Shown here: positions 12,094 to 26,149 of the stretch, piece by piece
Position numbering within the stretch: the stretch's first letter is position 1
Layout: each line of letters starts with the position of its first letter
NCBI GenBank assembly: GCA_015657535.1
Contig: JADHZB010002101.1
Coordinates: forward strand, 1 to 64,000
DNA length: 64,000 nucleotides
Direction: 5' to 3'
Source of the DNA: Nephromyces sp. MM_2019
Taxonomy: Eukaryota > Apicomplexa > Aconoidasida > Nephromycida
Notes under the pieces: model-generated
Told to the model about the DNA's origin: nothing
The model's input: the letters and a program-made list of their open reading frames with translations, nothing else
Databases searched by the model: none
Made by a program: the position numbers and the translations under genes

Positions 12094-15000
12094 TCAGTCT
12101 CTGCTGACCCTATCGCTATACGGTGTGGAGGCAATCATTTGTATATATTCGTACCTCGAGCAAAAGTGAAAGTCTCCGGCCTCGATGCCAAAATCGTGAT
12201 AGTCCAGCTGCTTAGCGCACCCACGATTCCAGCAGGGAATCTTCTGAACAGAATAAGTGCTTCTCAGTGTTCCTTCGAGGTGTGCGTCTAGCTCAAGCCC
12301 TGGAATCGGTGTAGCCACATATTCACCTCTTCCCTGAGGATGTGTCCTGTCCCCACGGGCAACCGTTGTGTAGGGAAATAGATCACCATGGGTTACTTCG
12401 TCTTTGTTGCACATCTATGAGAAACGAGTGATTTTATAAGGTTAAAACGCTTGTTGTGACTTGTAACTTAATTGGAACTACATTCCGATGGATTCCCTCT
12501 ATCTTCATCACTTTCCCTACTGCGAGTGACTCCAAGCAGACTAATAGTGTTATGGCACGAGTAAGTCAGCAGAATTATTCATCCGGACAATACGGTTCGA
12601 AGCCAGCTAGTCCCATAGCTAGTGCTACAGCTAATGCTGAATTGGAGTGGGTTTCCATATTCTTTAAAGCAGCAGCATGTTGCAAACTTCCAAGGGGGTT
12701 GTGAATACCCGGTAAGAAAAGCTTTTGTTTCCAAAACAGCGAGTAATTCATTATCAGGATGTGGTAAGTACAATGTAGAACAACTCGTTTACGAAAAGAC
12801 CCTGACTTATTTCTCCTTCAAAACGTCATTCAATGAGAGCTGAGAATCGCCAAAACAAAGGCTCATTCACGCTTTTCAATTTCCTACTTCTACGATTGTG
12901 GCTGAGATTAGGAAGTTCTCCTTGTATATTTGACTGAATCTACTTTCAAGTAAACAATTATTATTCCCGAGTTTATTATACAGGAGCAAATCATTATAAT
13001 GAGCAGCATGCCGGTAAACACATAGACTTTCTGCTTGTTCCTTCAGCCTAGACCTTAGCTCTACTTCAGATTAGTTTTGTGGTACTAATATATATGTCAC
13101 TTCAGTTAATCTTTCTGAGTAGTTCTTTCTTCGCTACTTAAAATATGCTTAATAATAGCTATGCCGCACTGACCCGTTTTAAAAAGTCCTCCAAGTTGTT
13201 GAAAAAGAGTAGCAGCGCCTCACAACTGTTATCCTCAGAAAGCAGCGTCTTGACTGTATTTTTATAGGAATCTCGAAAGGCTCCGACTTTTTTTTTTGCT
13301 CTAAGTAATATCTTTCGGAGAATGGGAGCTCCGTCAATGCATCCAAGGTATAACAGGTCGCACATCATTTGCATAATATGGCAGGAAAGGAAGACATGTG
13401 GACCTATTCCATTGATTAATCGCTCCCATAAATTTTTACCGTGAAAGATTGATTCCATATTGAGCTTTTTGATAAAACCTGCGAACGATAAAATGCTCAT
13501 CACAAACATTTTTCGGTGACGATGAATGTTTCCTTTTTTCTGTTAGCTGAGACAGCTGTACCACTCTACCTCTACGTTGATACCCTCTTAGTTAAGATAT
13601 CTCTAGATGTTTCAAGGTGGTAACTTGTGTTTAGGTCGGGACAATCCTAAGTATTTTGCACTACTTTGGTGTAACTATACCTTTATTTGTGTTATAACCG
13701 CCTTTCTTTCTTTCGGTAATTCATAGAGAACTCAAGAACTGCCTCGTATGAACTCTCTACCGCGCATTACTTGAGCCATCAAAACTTACCTTGGGGGCGA
13801 CCTCCATACAAAAAAATTGTCATCAGCTTCATGTACATGGCCAGCAGCTCTACGGTATCTCGAGGTATATGTGCCTGGAATACGTATAGCTTATCAAAGA
13901 CTATGGAAAAGGCAAGAAGATACTTTCCAAGACGGGCAGGCACGGCTAAAAAACTAATGCAAAGCAAATTGATAGCGTATATAGGTTACATATCGACATG
14001 GAGTATTCGTACATACATTTTATTCAAGTAAGCAAGCTCTGCGCACTAAATGCATTCTTCCTTTGGATTTATGCTTTGCTAATATTAGTCGACAAAGTAG
14101 TGAAAAATGGGTCGAAAAGGATTCTTGAGATATATATATTACGGGACTCGAAATAAAGTGCATCTAAGGTCTCGCCGAAAGACAAAGTAGCAAGATTATC
14201 TTTCCAAAAACCTCTGCGTGGTACTGCTTCGTACGGGTTATTGGCGCGCAATATTATTAAAGTCAAAGAGTATCATGCGTTTTCTGCTTGTGATATTGCC
14301 TATAATTACCTCCCATAAATTTCAGCATGAACATTTTAAGATATTTTACCTCGAATTTCCCTATCACCACCATCAGCTCCCGCGTCATTCTAGAGGCAAA
14401 CAAGCTTCTACAAACCCTCTCTCTCGAAAACCTATCGTAGTTCTTGTTGTTTAACCATAAGACCATTATTGCTTCCAAGTTGTAGGTGACAGCCCGACAG
14501 GCGGGTTCATTCCACAAAAAATCCGTAAAGCAGCCACCGGATAAGTTTATAGTAAAATTCACGCGAGCTTCAAGAAAGGATACACAATGCACGGCGTTTA
14601 ACAGACGTAATACCCCCGGGACACCTGAGTTTAAGGCCCCTACATAAGGAGAGAACGCTTTGCTGATAATGGATGGCCGATTAAGGAGAGGTTTCGACGC
14701 TAGCACCGACGAAATGGATAAAAAATTAGTACGGTGGGTTGAGGAAAAGGATGGTACATCTAGAATTATCAGCGGAGAAAAAAAAGAGCTACAAAAACGT
14801 ACTACAAGTTAAAAGCGAGTTCAGCGATTCTTGTTAAAGCATTCGCAAGATATTGAAATAGATACCTTGCAGCAAAGAGTTCTTTTCGTTGCAGCCATAG
14901 CTGTGAAGGCGCCAGAAATTGAGCAGTAATATATACTGCATTGAAGTACTTAAAATTCAGCAAGCAAAGCACTTCAATCTATCACGAATAAGTGCTCTCA

Positions 15001-18000
15001 GGAAAGTACTCTACCTGATAATAAGTATTGCATTGTACGCTGAAAATGGGGGAGTGTCATGGAATAGTATCCTGCCCTATCTGTCTCAGCAACGCGTCTG
15101 GGGTACCCGGAATTCTGACTATCTTGTAAGCTTTCAAATATGTTGAAGCGTTCCCTTAAGAGCACATACCAACACTCATGGAAGAAGCACGACCAAAACT
15201 GCATATCATCTACCTTGGAGTGTAGGAGGACGCTTGGATCGACAAATCTCTCCAGTAGACGAAGAGGATCTGGTCTCTTCAGTGTGCTAATGTACTCGTA
15301 CACTTCATTTTGGTCTTTGCACTGGAAGCATATTGCGACATAAAGGACTTTTTAGTTATGTGTTGTGCCTTTTGTGTCATGAATATTATTTTTTCTTGAG
15401 GGTTAAAATTGAGTCTCTTGTGAAACATACATACTCATGGGCAGCGGGTGATTTCTTTGCCTATGCAGTGGGTAGCTCCGGATTCTTAATCACCTGAGTG
15501 TTAGTGCTGAACTACACAGCCTTGAGAGTTCCATCAGTCTTTTTTGATAAGTACATGCACATGAATTGAAAAATGCTAGCTGTCACCATAATCCCAAGCC
15601 GCATGTACTGCCATACCTCCCGTGCATCCCGTATGGTTGTTCCAGCCCGATGTGCCGCCGATTCGATAGATTTCAAAGCAGATAGCGGATTTTTTCCACT
15701 ATAAAGTCTGCTGTATTCACTGGGATGCAAATCTAGCTCCCTGTTGATATTGTTGGCATCCAATTTCCGTGCTCCAATATTCTCAAGGCTCTCTTCTGAC
15801 GGCAGCAAGTGCGGCTTCTCATCGCGGTCAAACCGCGCATGACAATAAGGACTTCCTGGGGAAACATGAATCATAGATATATGAACAGGAACTCCTAACA
15901 TATAACGGTAAAAGGCTTGGTATAGACCTTTTACCATACAAATAGAACTTACAGGGTTCTAGCGCATGAGGTATTGGGATATCATGCACAGAGCAAAAAT
16001 GCAGAAAATCTATTTGCTAGGCAAGGGGGTGGATGCCAACGGGAATGCATCTAAGAACATATCATGCACGAAGAAACACCAACCGAAATAATTTACAGTA
16101 TAGAAGATGACAATTTACAATACATCAATACCGACTTGAGATAATAAGCTATCCTATTACCTGCTTTGCTCAACAAGATATGTTTTTTTAAGGACCTTTG
16201 TGAGTTTTCCCCCAGAGGATACAGATGATTGCTAGTATATCTTGCAACTTGCTGATATAGGGATCTCAAAGTGAGCGGTTATTAAAAATGTATTAATCCA
16301 AGAGTTATTACAGAAGCAAACTATTTTTGTGATCGGTGGACTGCGCTATAAAAACTCCGGAAAAATGAAAATTTCAAAGTAATTTTTGCCAATCAAACCT
16401 TATCTGCTAGAATTGAGCTAACGGGGATATTCTGAGACAAAAATATGTGACAATTCGAGATTTGACGAAGAGCAACTAGGAAACTTTTTTTTACCAATTT
16501 CCGGCTTATAGAGTTTGCAGAGAGGAGAATAGACTTATTGGTAATACTATGAATATGGATGATGAAGCTTTTCAAGGGTTACTTCCCCCATTTTCTTAGG
16601 GACCCATTCAAATAGTATGACTTCAAAGCAGCCTGGTGATACGAAAACCTAGCTATTATCAAAGCTATAAAATTTCATTAAACACCAGCGGAGAAATCTT
16701 TCAAAATGTAGCCTATCGCATTTAGCAGCAACCTGTATTTTCCGGAGTGATTGATTTATTGATTTAGCCCTTATAAAGTGAGCTTTGGATTCGTGAGATT
16801 TCGATCCTAGGTTCTCGCTTATAGGATCATCCACTGAATGATCTGCATACTACGGTTGTTACATAAAGAGTATGTAGAAAAAGAACCATCAATCTCCTTT
16901 AAAACAGACAAGCACATCATAGGCTTTTGCTAGTAGGAATACATTATGCGGATGACTTTTCTTGAATTACGTTTGAGCAGTCTGAGCGTCTAATTTGGCA
17001 GAACCATACACCTTTTAACGTTTCTACTTCGTCTTGCACTATTATGAAGCGCCAACTCATGAAAGATCAAGAATAGTCTCAGCACATGTAGCGGTTCGGC
17101 AACCACGCTCTCAAACAGCAATTACTAACTTTGAATCTTGATTTAACACAAATTTCAATTATCGTAGAAACTATTAGATTTACCCTTTGAAACTAAAAGA
17201 ACTACAATAGGGACTAATGAAAGCTCTGCTCTTCACAATAAAATATCCATATCGAATTCGATAGTGGCTGATCAATACAGCACGGCCTAGTCTTGTTTTT
17301 TCTCGAATTTATATTTATAAATTACATTTCGCTACACTACAGTCAAGTAACATTTATGGCCTTCTGTAGAGTAACTTCCCATCCAGTAGTACCACCATTA
17401 AGTTATAATGAACCTCTGGGGCTATAGTACGAGATATACGGTGCGCAATCTAACACCAGCAATAAAAATGATGCTGAAACTTCAGAGACATCCATGAGAC
17501 AACTGACCTGCAGTACGAGAGGACTTTTAAACTCATCTACTAGTCGTAGTGGCTCGGTTATTTTTATTTCATAGTCATATTCTGCGCTGCAGCGTAATCG
17601 CAAGGAAACTGCTGACTTAAAATGCTCAAAATAGTCTAATTAATATTGTCATATATTTAATCATCGCAAATGCTCTAGTAATGAACTGCCTATTCAGCTA
17701 GTTGATTACCAAGTACTCAAAACTCCTTCCATGTCTTCAGTTAACACGAAACAGATTCTGTTTGATGCTTGATTATCGCTTATAGTTAGCATTAGTCGAG
17801 TTGAGTTTTTCCCAAAAGGCAGACCGTAAGATTTACCCTCGTACTTTTCTAGTAGAAAATGTTATACACCTGTGCATACACGGCAATGGACACCTGCGCA
17901 AGCTTACAGGGAAGCTAAGGATGGTAAGGCGTTTTTGATATTCATAAGATATATACCTGCGAATAAGTTCTCGTGCTTCTTCGTCTGGGAGCAAAAAAAC

Positions 18001-19128
18001 GCCCTCCCCAGTAGGAATTCCCGACGTTTCCCTGAATTTCCTTTCTTTATCTGCCTCTGAAGCTGCATCCTCTAACAAAAATGTATTCAGAGACCTTGGG
18101 GAAATTTTATTTTCATCATGCTCAGTGTCCTGCATGCGAGGTGCAACTAGGGAGGGTTGCTTTGCTGTTTCTTGCGGTACATCATTATCTGAGCTCCAAC
18201 GCCCACCTTCATCTTCAAAATCAATTTCCTAAAGAGGTTATGCACATTTTATGAGCTAGATTATTCAGCAAGAAGTTTTAAATCCTACTTATATGTATCT
18301 AAACTGATGCTTGCGCTAAGAGCTATCATTTTTTTGCTATTTGGTACCATGTGCTGTGCTAAAGCAAATAACGAAGCCCTTCAGTAGGTTGGTCACAAAG
18401 TGTAAGGAAATATACGATTAGGACATACCTCTTCGACTCCGCTTCTTGCACGTGAAGCCACTAGAAGCCACTCCATACGCTTCTTATCTGGCAACAAAAA
18501 GCATAAGTATATTTCAAGAAATTAAGGGTTGTAAACGAATGGTAAATGAGTGCATACAATTAATTTCAAGGTATGCTTAAAAAAAATGACCACCTTCGTG
18601 GCAATCATAGCTTCAGCAACATTAGACAATGCATTTTTTTTACCCTAGCTTCACCAGAAGCGAACACTGAACTGTATCGGATAGAACTCAGGCCCTTGAC
18701 TTTGCAAGGAGAATTTCAAGTTGAGGCTGCTCCCAAGAAGACAACGCATGCTCTCCTTCACAAAGTATTATTGCTCATCTTATTTTGAGGCGCATACACA
18801 ATCACACTATAACACTAAAATAATCAGATTGAGCTTGAACTAGTGCGTTGTTCGAAGCCAGCAACGAAACAAGGTACACTGCTTTCATGGCGCAGCCACC
18901 CGTTCACCCAATTTCGAGAATATAAAATACAGAGATACCTCACGCCGAAACTTGCTCATATGGAATGCATACATGCCTCTTACTTGCCGCCGTCTCTACC
19001 GTGGCAGTTCCATCTTTACTCTTCGAGTTTGCAGTCCCTTGTATGGTCCCCTGTGGGCCCTTTTGGACCGAGTTGTCAAAGTAGACACGGGGCACTCCTG
19101 CACCGCCAGGAACAGGATTGGAACTCAT
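12094..19128 (-). CDS. Large multi-exon gene, unrecognised protein
   Basis: The 5' exon starts at ATG 19128 (MSSNPVPGGAGVPRVYF) and ends at donor GCAA|GTAAGA (18984). It is followed by 18487-18429, 18228-17957, 17586-17508, 16842-16733, 15855-15617, 15321-15170, 14662-14350, 13953-13790, 13478-13174, an exon near 12665-12590 and a last exon ending at TGA 12096-12094. Most neighbouring phases agree; gaps remain before 16842, between 14350 and 13953, and in the last two joins. An early acidic segment is followed by mainly helical, hydrophobic stretches with aromatic motifs such as FWSCFFHECW, and a Cys-containing C-terminus (IPCWNRGCAKQLDYHDFG). I do not recognise the family. It could be more than one gene, though same-strand order and phase favour one of roughly 800-1000 residues. 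Introns are AT-rich without TG tracts. Confidence 0.45.
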
Positions 19129-21803
19129 TGGTAACTGTTTTTTTTCTAGTGTACCTTGTCGAAGCGCGGGGCAACAGCATCTGTTACCTTTACAGAAAGA
19201 AAAAGCTGGCGGGTCCTAACAAAATATCCTCTGGGGCATTCCTGGGGTCTTATGCTTTACTAATTACGCCCAAAAATTTTCGTGCTGCCAATCAACACCT
19301 ACACAAATTAGCTACAGAACTGTTGGCCAGATCCTAATAGTTGCACGGGATCTACGGAGTGGTTCCACAGAAGCAAACCAGCAAACTTTTTGACAACCTA
19401 CGGTGTTCATGCTAGGCAAGCTGCACCATCCTAGCGCTGCAGGTACTCGAAATAACTGCCTCGAATTTTAAGAGAGCAGGTGCATCCAATATTACTCTGA
19501 CCTTACTATTAACAAGCCAAGGAGACGTAGCCCGTTGAACGCTTCCCCTTAATTTATGCACAACCGCAACACCCCTTTGCGATTGAGCGCAAAAGACGCT
19601 TCAAAAATCGGGCGAGCTACCCATGATCCCCATGATTCCAAGGTAAGCCACACCAGCCCATATGATTACTTATCTATAGATGAAGTACCCACGTCACAAA
19701 CGATTCAGTAGGTCAAGAAGTGAACACATCAGTACCCGCATGTCCACCCTATAATAATGAAAGAACCTATGCTTATACAGCAGCCTCAGCACTTTCCACA
19801 GCAATATCACCACCCACAGCCAGATGAGACGATCTATAGCCATATGATGCCCTAGGCATTGAACCAGATTTCCTACGTCCACTAGTAGATACATAACGAA
19901 AAGGACTCATCAAATCAAAGCCCAAAAAAATTCACCGCGCAATCCCAAAGGCACCATACTTTGAGGAATGCACAAACATAAGGGCATGTTATCAAAGCGT
20001 TAACAGCTTCTACTGGTAAAAGATACCCATATCTCAGGAGATTTTCTGGTCCTAAACTCATTGGGGCTACCAACCCTCTAGCTCTCCATAATTGCTATGC
20101 CACTCCGTGAATTTAAATAGAATAATTCAATTAGACAACCAGGCAATATCAAAACAGGAAGGACAAGAGGGTCAAGCATGGAAATACTCTACGTATGTTG
20201 ACCACATTTAAGCGCAGTTCAATCGCGAAAATACCAACAAAAGAACATAAGCAGCTACCACAAACCGTGTATCAGTACAGCTCACGGAGACCGCAGGCTC
20301 CATACAGTATAAATTCCAATCAATTAGTAAACATGATGAAACATACCAAACGTCAAGCTACCAGGCGTCCTACTCTAACCAAATGATTATTACACAGGCA
20401 GAGGACCGAAACCTCTCGAAAAATCTCAAGATTGCAACCGAAGGTGATACAGATAAACTCTACCGTCTACTATGCCGAGGATGTGATACACACTATCAAA
20501 TCCCTAGAGCAGATAGTGATGAACCAAAAACAAACTTCTTCCTTCCGCAAAGATTTTCAAAGCAGAAGCCCATCACCTAAATTCAAACTGGGATATTTTT
20601 TGCACCATGGCCAACCACAGGAAAACTCAATGCCTATGAACTATCAGAAGACAACAAACCTATTTCAATGCTAGCCATGATTAAACTTATCTGGACAAAA
20701 TCAACCCGAGAAACACGCAACATACCTACAATTAAATGCATCTCAACAACTGCAATGCATGCACTACAATTCGCAACAAAGCAAGCTCACATATCAGCTA
20801 GATTTCACACACAACACATAATAAATTGTCAAAATACTAAGCACCCCCAAGAGATTCATTTTTTCATCCGTAGTCAATGCCGGAACGGCCTTTACGGCCA
20901 AAAACAGGCTTCCACGTTGCCTAAAATATTAAACTGCCCGTTTTATTGAAGACTAGAAGATATACGCCAAAACATAGCAACATACAATCAAATGCCCCAA
21001 ACTACCCACATAGAGATAGTGGAGCCCTAACCATCACATGTCTTATAAACAGGAATGTAATGCAACCAAAGCAGTATACTTCAATGGATTTTCTCATCCC
21101 TAGGGAGGTTGAGGCAACACACTAACACACAAACCTCCCACAACCTATTTAAATCTTCATGCTCTCAAAAGCAAATATAGTTTATCATAGGTATAATGCA
21201 TAATTATTACCACCATACATACATGGGGATATTAAGGGAGCTAAGTTGTTGTCCTATATCGATTCTTGATTTTTTCAGATAAAAACAAATTGGAATAAAC
21301 CTTATGTACCCACCGGATACGAAGCTAACAACCAATAATTAATAAGCAAAGTTCGTGTAGGAAGCTACACACCAGTGAAAATCTTCAACTAGATCTTCAA
21401 AGATTCTAGCGATCAACGTTATATACAGCTCAAGGTGAGAAAAAGCCAATGATATACAAGGTGTTTACTAAGCAGGCTCATTATATAGGCTTCTGCAAAG
21501 CACTGAAAACTATCAAGATTATCAAGCGAAGCAATGTATCCACAAAAACTTCACTCAACGATTAAGAATATTTCTATCACGATAACCAGACTATAAGCAA
21601 GCAGGCATGTCCACATCAATAGAGGGAGTTGTTGCATTTTGAGGGCGTATGCAACATGATTACGTGCAATATCAAAGGGTATCAGAACCAAAATAAGCTC
21701 TAAGAAAAGCCTAAAAAAGAAAAAGTAATAGTAATGACACCAACTCAAGTAAATAGAAGGCACAAAAAGGAAGGTGCAAATTCCCTGAAAAAAATATTAA
21801 CTA
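19129..21803. other. Spacer between two minus-strand genes
   Basis: This 2.7 kb holds the promoter region of the large minus-strand gene and the 3' UTR of the SERBP1-like gene. The plus strand is A/C-rich from about 19.9 to 21.3 kb. The plus open frames at 18843-19337, 20195-20386 and 20383-20949 have no splice or family support and I do not call them genes. Confidence 0.5.
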
Positions 21804-24575
21804 TCACTCGATAAGGGAAGGAAAGGCGCGATTATCTTGCAAGTCAGGAGCATCTCGCACACGATACTCAAGCTTCTCCTAAAAAATAAAAGTTAAAATA
21901 AGAAGGATGAATAATCATAAAAATTTTCAAAATAAAGCAGGAAAACCCACTATATCAAAATTCAGGCACAAGAGCTCATCACTTGAGCTGGTCTCATGAA
22001 AACCTATCGTATCATTATGTACAACAAAGTATATACTACTTCACAAACGTGAAGATATTACATTCTTCTAAACTCAAAAAAGCTGCAGATAAAAAACACA
22101 TTAGGATACCAGACTAAAGAACATAAACCTCTACAAAACACCCTCTATAGGGTAAAGATTTTTACATTTAAACTTAGAAACAGAAACATCACAATTTTAT
22201 TTCGAAAATTCTGATGTTTACTCTAAAAGTCAGCATACATATATAAAACACATAAATGCCATCAGGTAGCACTGAGTACATACTTAAATGTCTCATACAA
22301 ATCATAGCCGGATAGCGAGCATTTTTGTCAGTCCTATCGATCCGCAGCATTTTTTTCTCAGTTATATGCTTGCCAAATTTTATGCATCATTCAGAAAATG
22401 CACTAGCTATCCGGTCATCACACAAATCGTCTTTTACTTAGTAAAAATTGTAGAAAAAACTGCAGAAATCGACACTCACAAAACAAGGATTACGCTGCAA
22501 AATTACACTGGCTTTTCCATCCTCTTAACTAAAATCAAGAAGTAAAAATCACATTAAAACCCTAAATATCTCGACAAAATACTACCCACTCCTTCTAATA
22601 AGACAGAAAATAATGGTAAACTTCAAAGCACTCACCTTTGCTTCAAAATCGGGAGTATTCCTGCTCTCAACAGATCTAGCCTCACTGCCACGGCTTTCAC
22701 TGTATCTACCTTCGCCACCCTTACCGCCCCCACCACCCCTATTGCGGCGACCTCTCCCTCTGTGACTGAATGAATCCGAATACCCACCGGGGGGGTAAAA
22801 GTATTCTACAATATTCCTCTGAAAAAATAAAATTTTTACAAACATTACGATAATTACGCACACTTCCTCATCAATAAATACTATACGCGCTTCTAGGCTA
22901 ACTAAAAATCATTTCTTGCATATAAATCTTCAGCTACTCCAATAAATTAAAGATTACAAAAAACCGACCGCACACCTACATTCCGATATAAAAATCAGTT
23001 TCCGGCATAAAGTTCGCAAAAAAAAGTAACTTACCGTCTTCTTGCGTTTCGAGTCAATCTCTTCATTTGATAAATTGCCATTCACTTGTATATTCTTTCC
23101 AGCCTCATCTTTAAGATTCTCCTTCTGGTAGAATTTGTAACCCTGAGACTCCATCTCTTGCTTAGTATCAGAATTTATCCCAGACGCTTTTTTCGCAGTT
23201 ACACTACCTGAAGAAGCCATTTGCTGCATTTTCCAAGATTGAAAATCAATAATTCCTTCCTCATCCTGCATGTTCCTACGCGATTGCTTCTGAACCTCTT
23301 CTTGTTTCTCTTCGTCACCCTCCTCAACCGAAGCCCTAGCAAGTTCTTCAGATTGAGACTCAGTGGTTTCCAACGGTACGGCAATCGGTTCCTCACTAGA
23401 TAGCTTCTGTACAGCTTTGCGATCTTTCGACAGACCAATGTCTGCTCTCTCTTCATTGGTCATACCACCTCCCCAATTGAATCTTCCGCCGCCTTCACGC
23501 TTCACCTCGCGGCCTCTACCGGTTCCGCTTTGTCTATCGAACTCGCGGCCTCTACCTCCACGGCGATGAGATACACGTGGATAGTTTGCACCACCTAAAC
23601 AGAGTGTGGGTGAGTGCAGGGGAAATGATAGTCAGTATCGAGGGGGGGGGTTCAATATTGGTACAAACAGAACAAATAGTGAGTGCAGGAGTGATAATAA
23701 TGTGGGGTAATCAGACAGTATAGATATAGAATAAATTGGGGAACAATGTGATGTAATCACACACATAGAATGAGATATGTGCTATATTTGGAGATGGAAA
23801 CAGCATTAGCAAATTTAATTTATAAGCTAAGGAAAGATCTTTCAGATTGCATTCATCACAAAAGCAAAGAATAGCGACTCTACAAAAACCATTAAACTTG
23901 CTCAAATTATCCCGGAATAATCTCTAATTATTTGCAAGTCTGCAGCAATGAAAATACTTAATGCATACACCCAATAATTCACATTCTATAAACAATCACA
24001 ATCATCGTAATCACTATGCACTTATATTTGTCACACAAGGACATCTACAATTCCCATCTACATTATAATTTCCTCAAATAAAATAGCAAAACTATACTCT
24101 ACAAAATGTTCACATACACACCATCATTTTCCGGCCTGATCATGGCGTTGCCTGAGCCAGCATTATTGCTGTAGCTACCCCCACTCGCTGGTCCATCCTC
24201 TACACTATCATTTCTGTAAGGCCTTCTAGATGGACCTCCTTGGCGATCAAATTTTCCCCTTCCTCCTCGATAGAAGGAGTTATTCCCTCTTTGAGAGCCT
24301 CTTGGAAATCTAACGTCGGCAACAGATCCATCAACATTCAACTGGTTCACTCCAGTTTGAACTGGCAACAGTGCTTTTGGAGCAACTTCGCGGTTAGCCG
24401 CTATTCTCACTTCAGCTCCGCTTGCAGTCGCCTGCCCTGCAGTCGCAGAAACTCTCACAACACCCGCACCAAGAGTCTCCGTCTTATTCTTGCCTTCATC
24501 ATCCGATGCCTCCGTATCGCTATTTAAGCCCGAATATTTGTTGATAGTATCGATGGTATACTTTATTGGAGCCAT
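21804..24575 (-). CDS. SERBP1/HABP4 (Stm1-like) RGG-box RNA-binding protein
   Basis: Four exons (24575-24122, 23594-23035, 22818-22636, 21878-21804) join in phases 1, 0 and 0 into 423 residues. The protein has an acidic N-terminus (to about 35), an Arg/Gly patch FYRGGRGKFDRQGG (101-114), and the family core GRGREFDRQSGTGRGREVKREGGGRFNWGG across the start of exon 2. An acidic Glu/Ser-rich middle follows, then KRKKT-RNIVEYFYPPGG, a Gly-rich RGRGRRNRGGGGGKGG box, and the end APDLQDNRAFPSL. The repeated Arg/Gly blocks around FDR.SG and the closing aromatic-Pro-Ser-Leu are the hallmarks of the HABP4_PAI-RBP1 family. Members bind ribosomes and mRNA in the cytoplasm, and Stm1/SERBP1 clamp idle 80S ribosomes. 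The ATG at 24575 is the first in frame and gives the expected acidic start. Introns are AT-rich, 527, 216 and 757 bases long. Confidence 0.85.
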
Positions 24576-25301
24576 TTTGTAGTATTCAACACTTACACAC
24601 TCCCATTTAAATCCAGTTGTTCACCGTATACGTGAGTAGCTGTGGCAATACTAAAATAAATATTTCACCCCTTTCAGCAATTTTTAGACGCCTTAGCGCT
24701 TTGCACAGTAGCGGTAGTAGCCGTAGCAATAGTATCGCTCACAAAATAATTCCTAGCCAAATAAAGAGCCATCTTATGTTAAGCAAGGAGCAGGTTTAAA
24801 AAAACTACTAAAACGAGCAAATCGTATCATATTCCAGCTTATCGCCAGAGCTAACTGTTCCATTTCACATCTGAAAACAGACACAAAGAGAACAATAAGA
24901 AATACAAAGGTGTGTATTATTGATTTCTCCACAAAGTACTAAAATTAATACATTATCTTCCATTATAAAATATAATATGATTGCATACTTCATGTTTCAG
25001 ATTTAAGTCCTAGAAAACAATGAAATCATGCTATAAATGCCGACGAAAATTTCGCAACTGTGTCGCGAGTACAATACAAAACAGGTAACTTCTTATACCG
25101 TCGTATTCAAGGATATTACCCGACAATATCAGCAGGTTTTCATCAGCAACACACAAACTGTCTATGAGGAATTACATACAATATGTACCACTCCAATAAA
25201 ATGTTTTTCCTTACGGTTTAACAAATCATGAAGAAAAGGGGAAAATTGGCTATTTCACCAGGAAAAGCACATTAAACTTGTCAGATTCTTAGTATTACTA
25301 A
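24576..25301. other. Probable promoter and 5' flank of the SERBP1-like gene
   Basis: AT-rich, with short tandem GTAG/GCAATA motifs near 24700-24740. No gene is seen. Confidence 0.4.
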
Positions 25302-25922
25302 CTACTGGCTATAATACTCTCCTAACAAACTGCGCATACAAAGATTGGATGTTTTCATAATCAACCGAAAAGCACTCCGAAAATCATCACTGTGTGCGGC
25401 TTGAATAATATCCCACGTAAAAACGGTATTCACAAAAAATAAAAAGCTCAAATCGTATCCTGGGAGAAACCAAATCCCGTTTAAATTTCCATTAGACTCA
25501 AAAAAAAAATTACTCATTTTAAAGTACCAATCCCAGCATAAAAGATGCTGGACTGTAAAGCAAAAAGCACGCAGAGCACAAACAATGCCTTGTAAAGCTC
25601 AGTTATACGAAAAGCACGCAACTAAATTCAAAGCGTAAACTCCCTTCTTACGTCACAGGAGTCGCAACATTCATACAAATCACCCACCGAAAACCTTGAA
25701 AACAATAAAAACGCCACAGACCGACTGAACACAAACTGTATCAAACGACTCCAAAACCCGAAGCGAGTCACCGGCAAATAGTGTACTCAAAGAAAGCGAA
25801 ACTGGTGTCAGCTCAAACCACCACAGGTCGCACATATGCCACCACTGAAACAGAGCAATCATAAACAGAAAACCTCCAGCGAAAAAAAAAGCTGCCACAG
25901 CAGAGCAACAAAACACTCTCAT
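25302..25922 (-). CDS. Weak candidate: hydrophobic minus-strand reading frames
   Basis: An ATG at 25922 opens an 80-codon frame whose first 30 residues are strongly hydrophobic (VAAFFFAGGFLFMIALFQWW). It would serve as a signal anchor or membrane segment. A good donor CAAG|GTTTTC lies at 25695. A second open stretch (25450-25302) after a CTCCCAG acceptor reads LFFVNTVFTWDIIQAAHS and ends in TAG. The phases of the two pieces do not fit each other, so I do not join them. No family is recognised and the call may be spurious. Confidence 0.2.
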
Positions 25923-26149
25923 CGCGATTCTATTTTATGCTATCACCTTCAGTTTTCTTGAACACGGCCGACCGCTCTCTTCATTCACAACTTCAGCGAA
26001 AATTGCGTCACCTTCATAGGATGAAGCAAACTTCCAAATTTACGTTGAAAATTAGTCTTACATCTACTATGCGCATACATACGCGTACCTATAGAGTACA
26101 CATTTTCATAATAGTGTCCTACGCACACTCGTAGTAACCGCCATCTATC

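Noticed and set aside
12590..12610. GGTTCGAAGCC resembling a tRNA T-arm
   Set aside because: No matching acceptor stem, anticodon arm or D-arm upstream, and the stretch lies in an exon candidate on minus.
13790..13953. Resemblance of VPARLGKYLLAF to HEAT segments of TRRAP/Tra1 or to Rab3GAP
   Set aside because: Only a few residues match, and the order and spacing of other blocks do not follow either family.
18843..19337. 164-codon plus-strand open frame
   Set aside because: It lies opposite the first exon of the minus-strand gene, which has an ATG, a strong GTAAGA donor and a consistent phase. The plus frame resembles nothing known.
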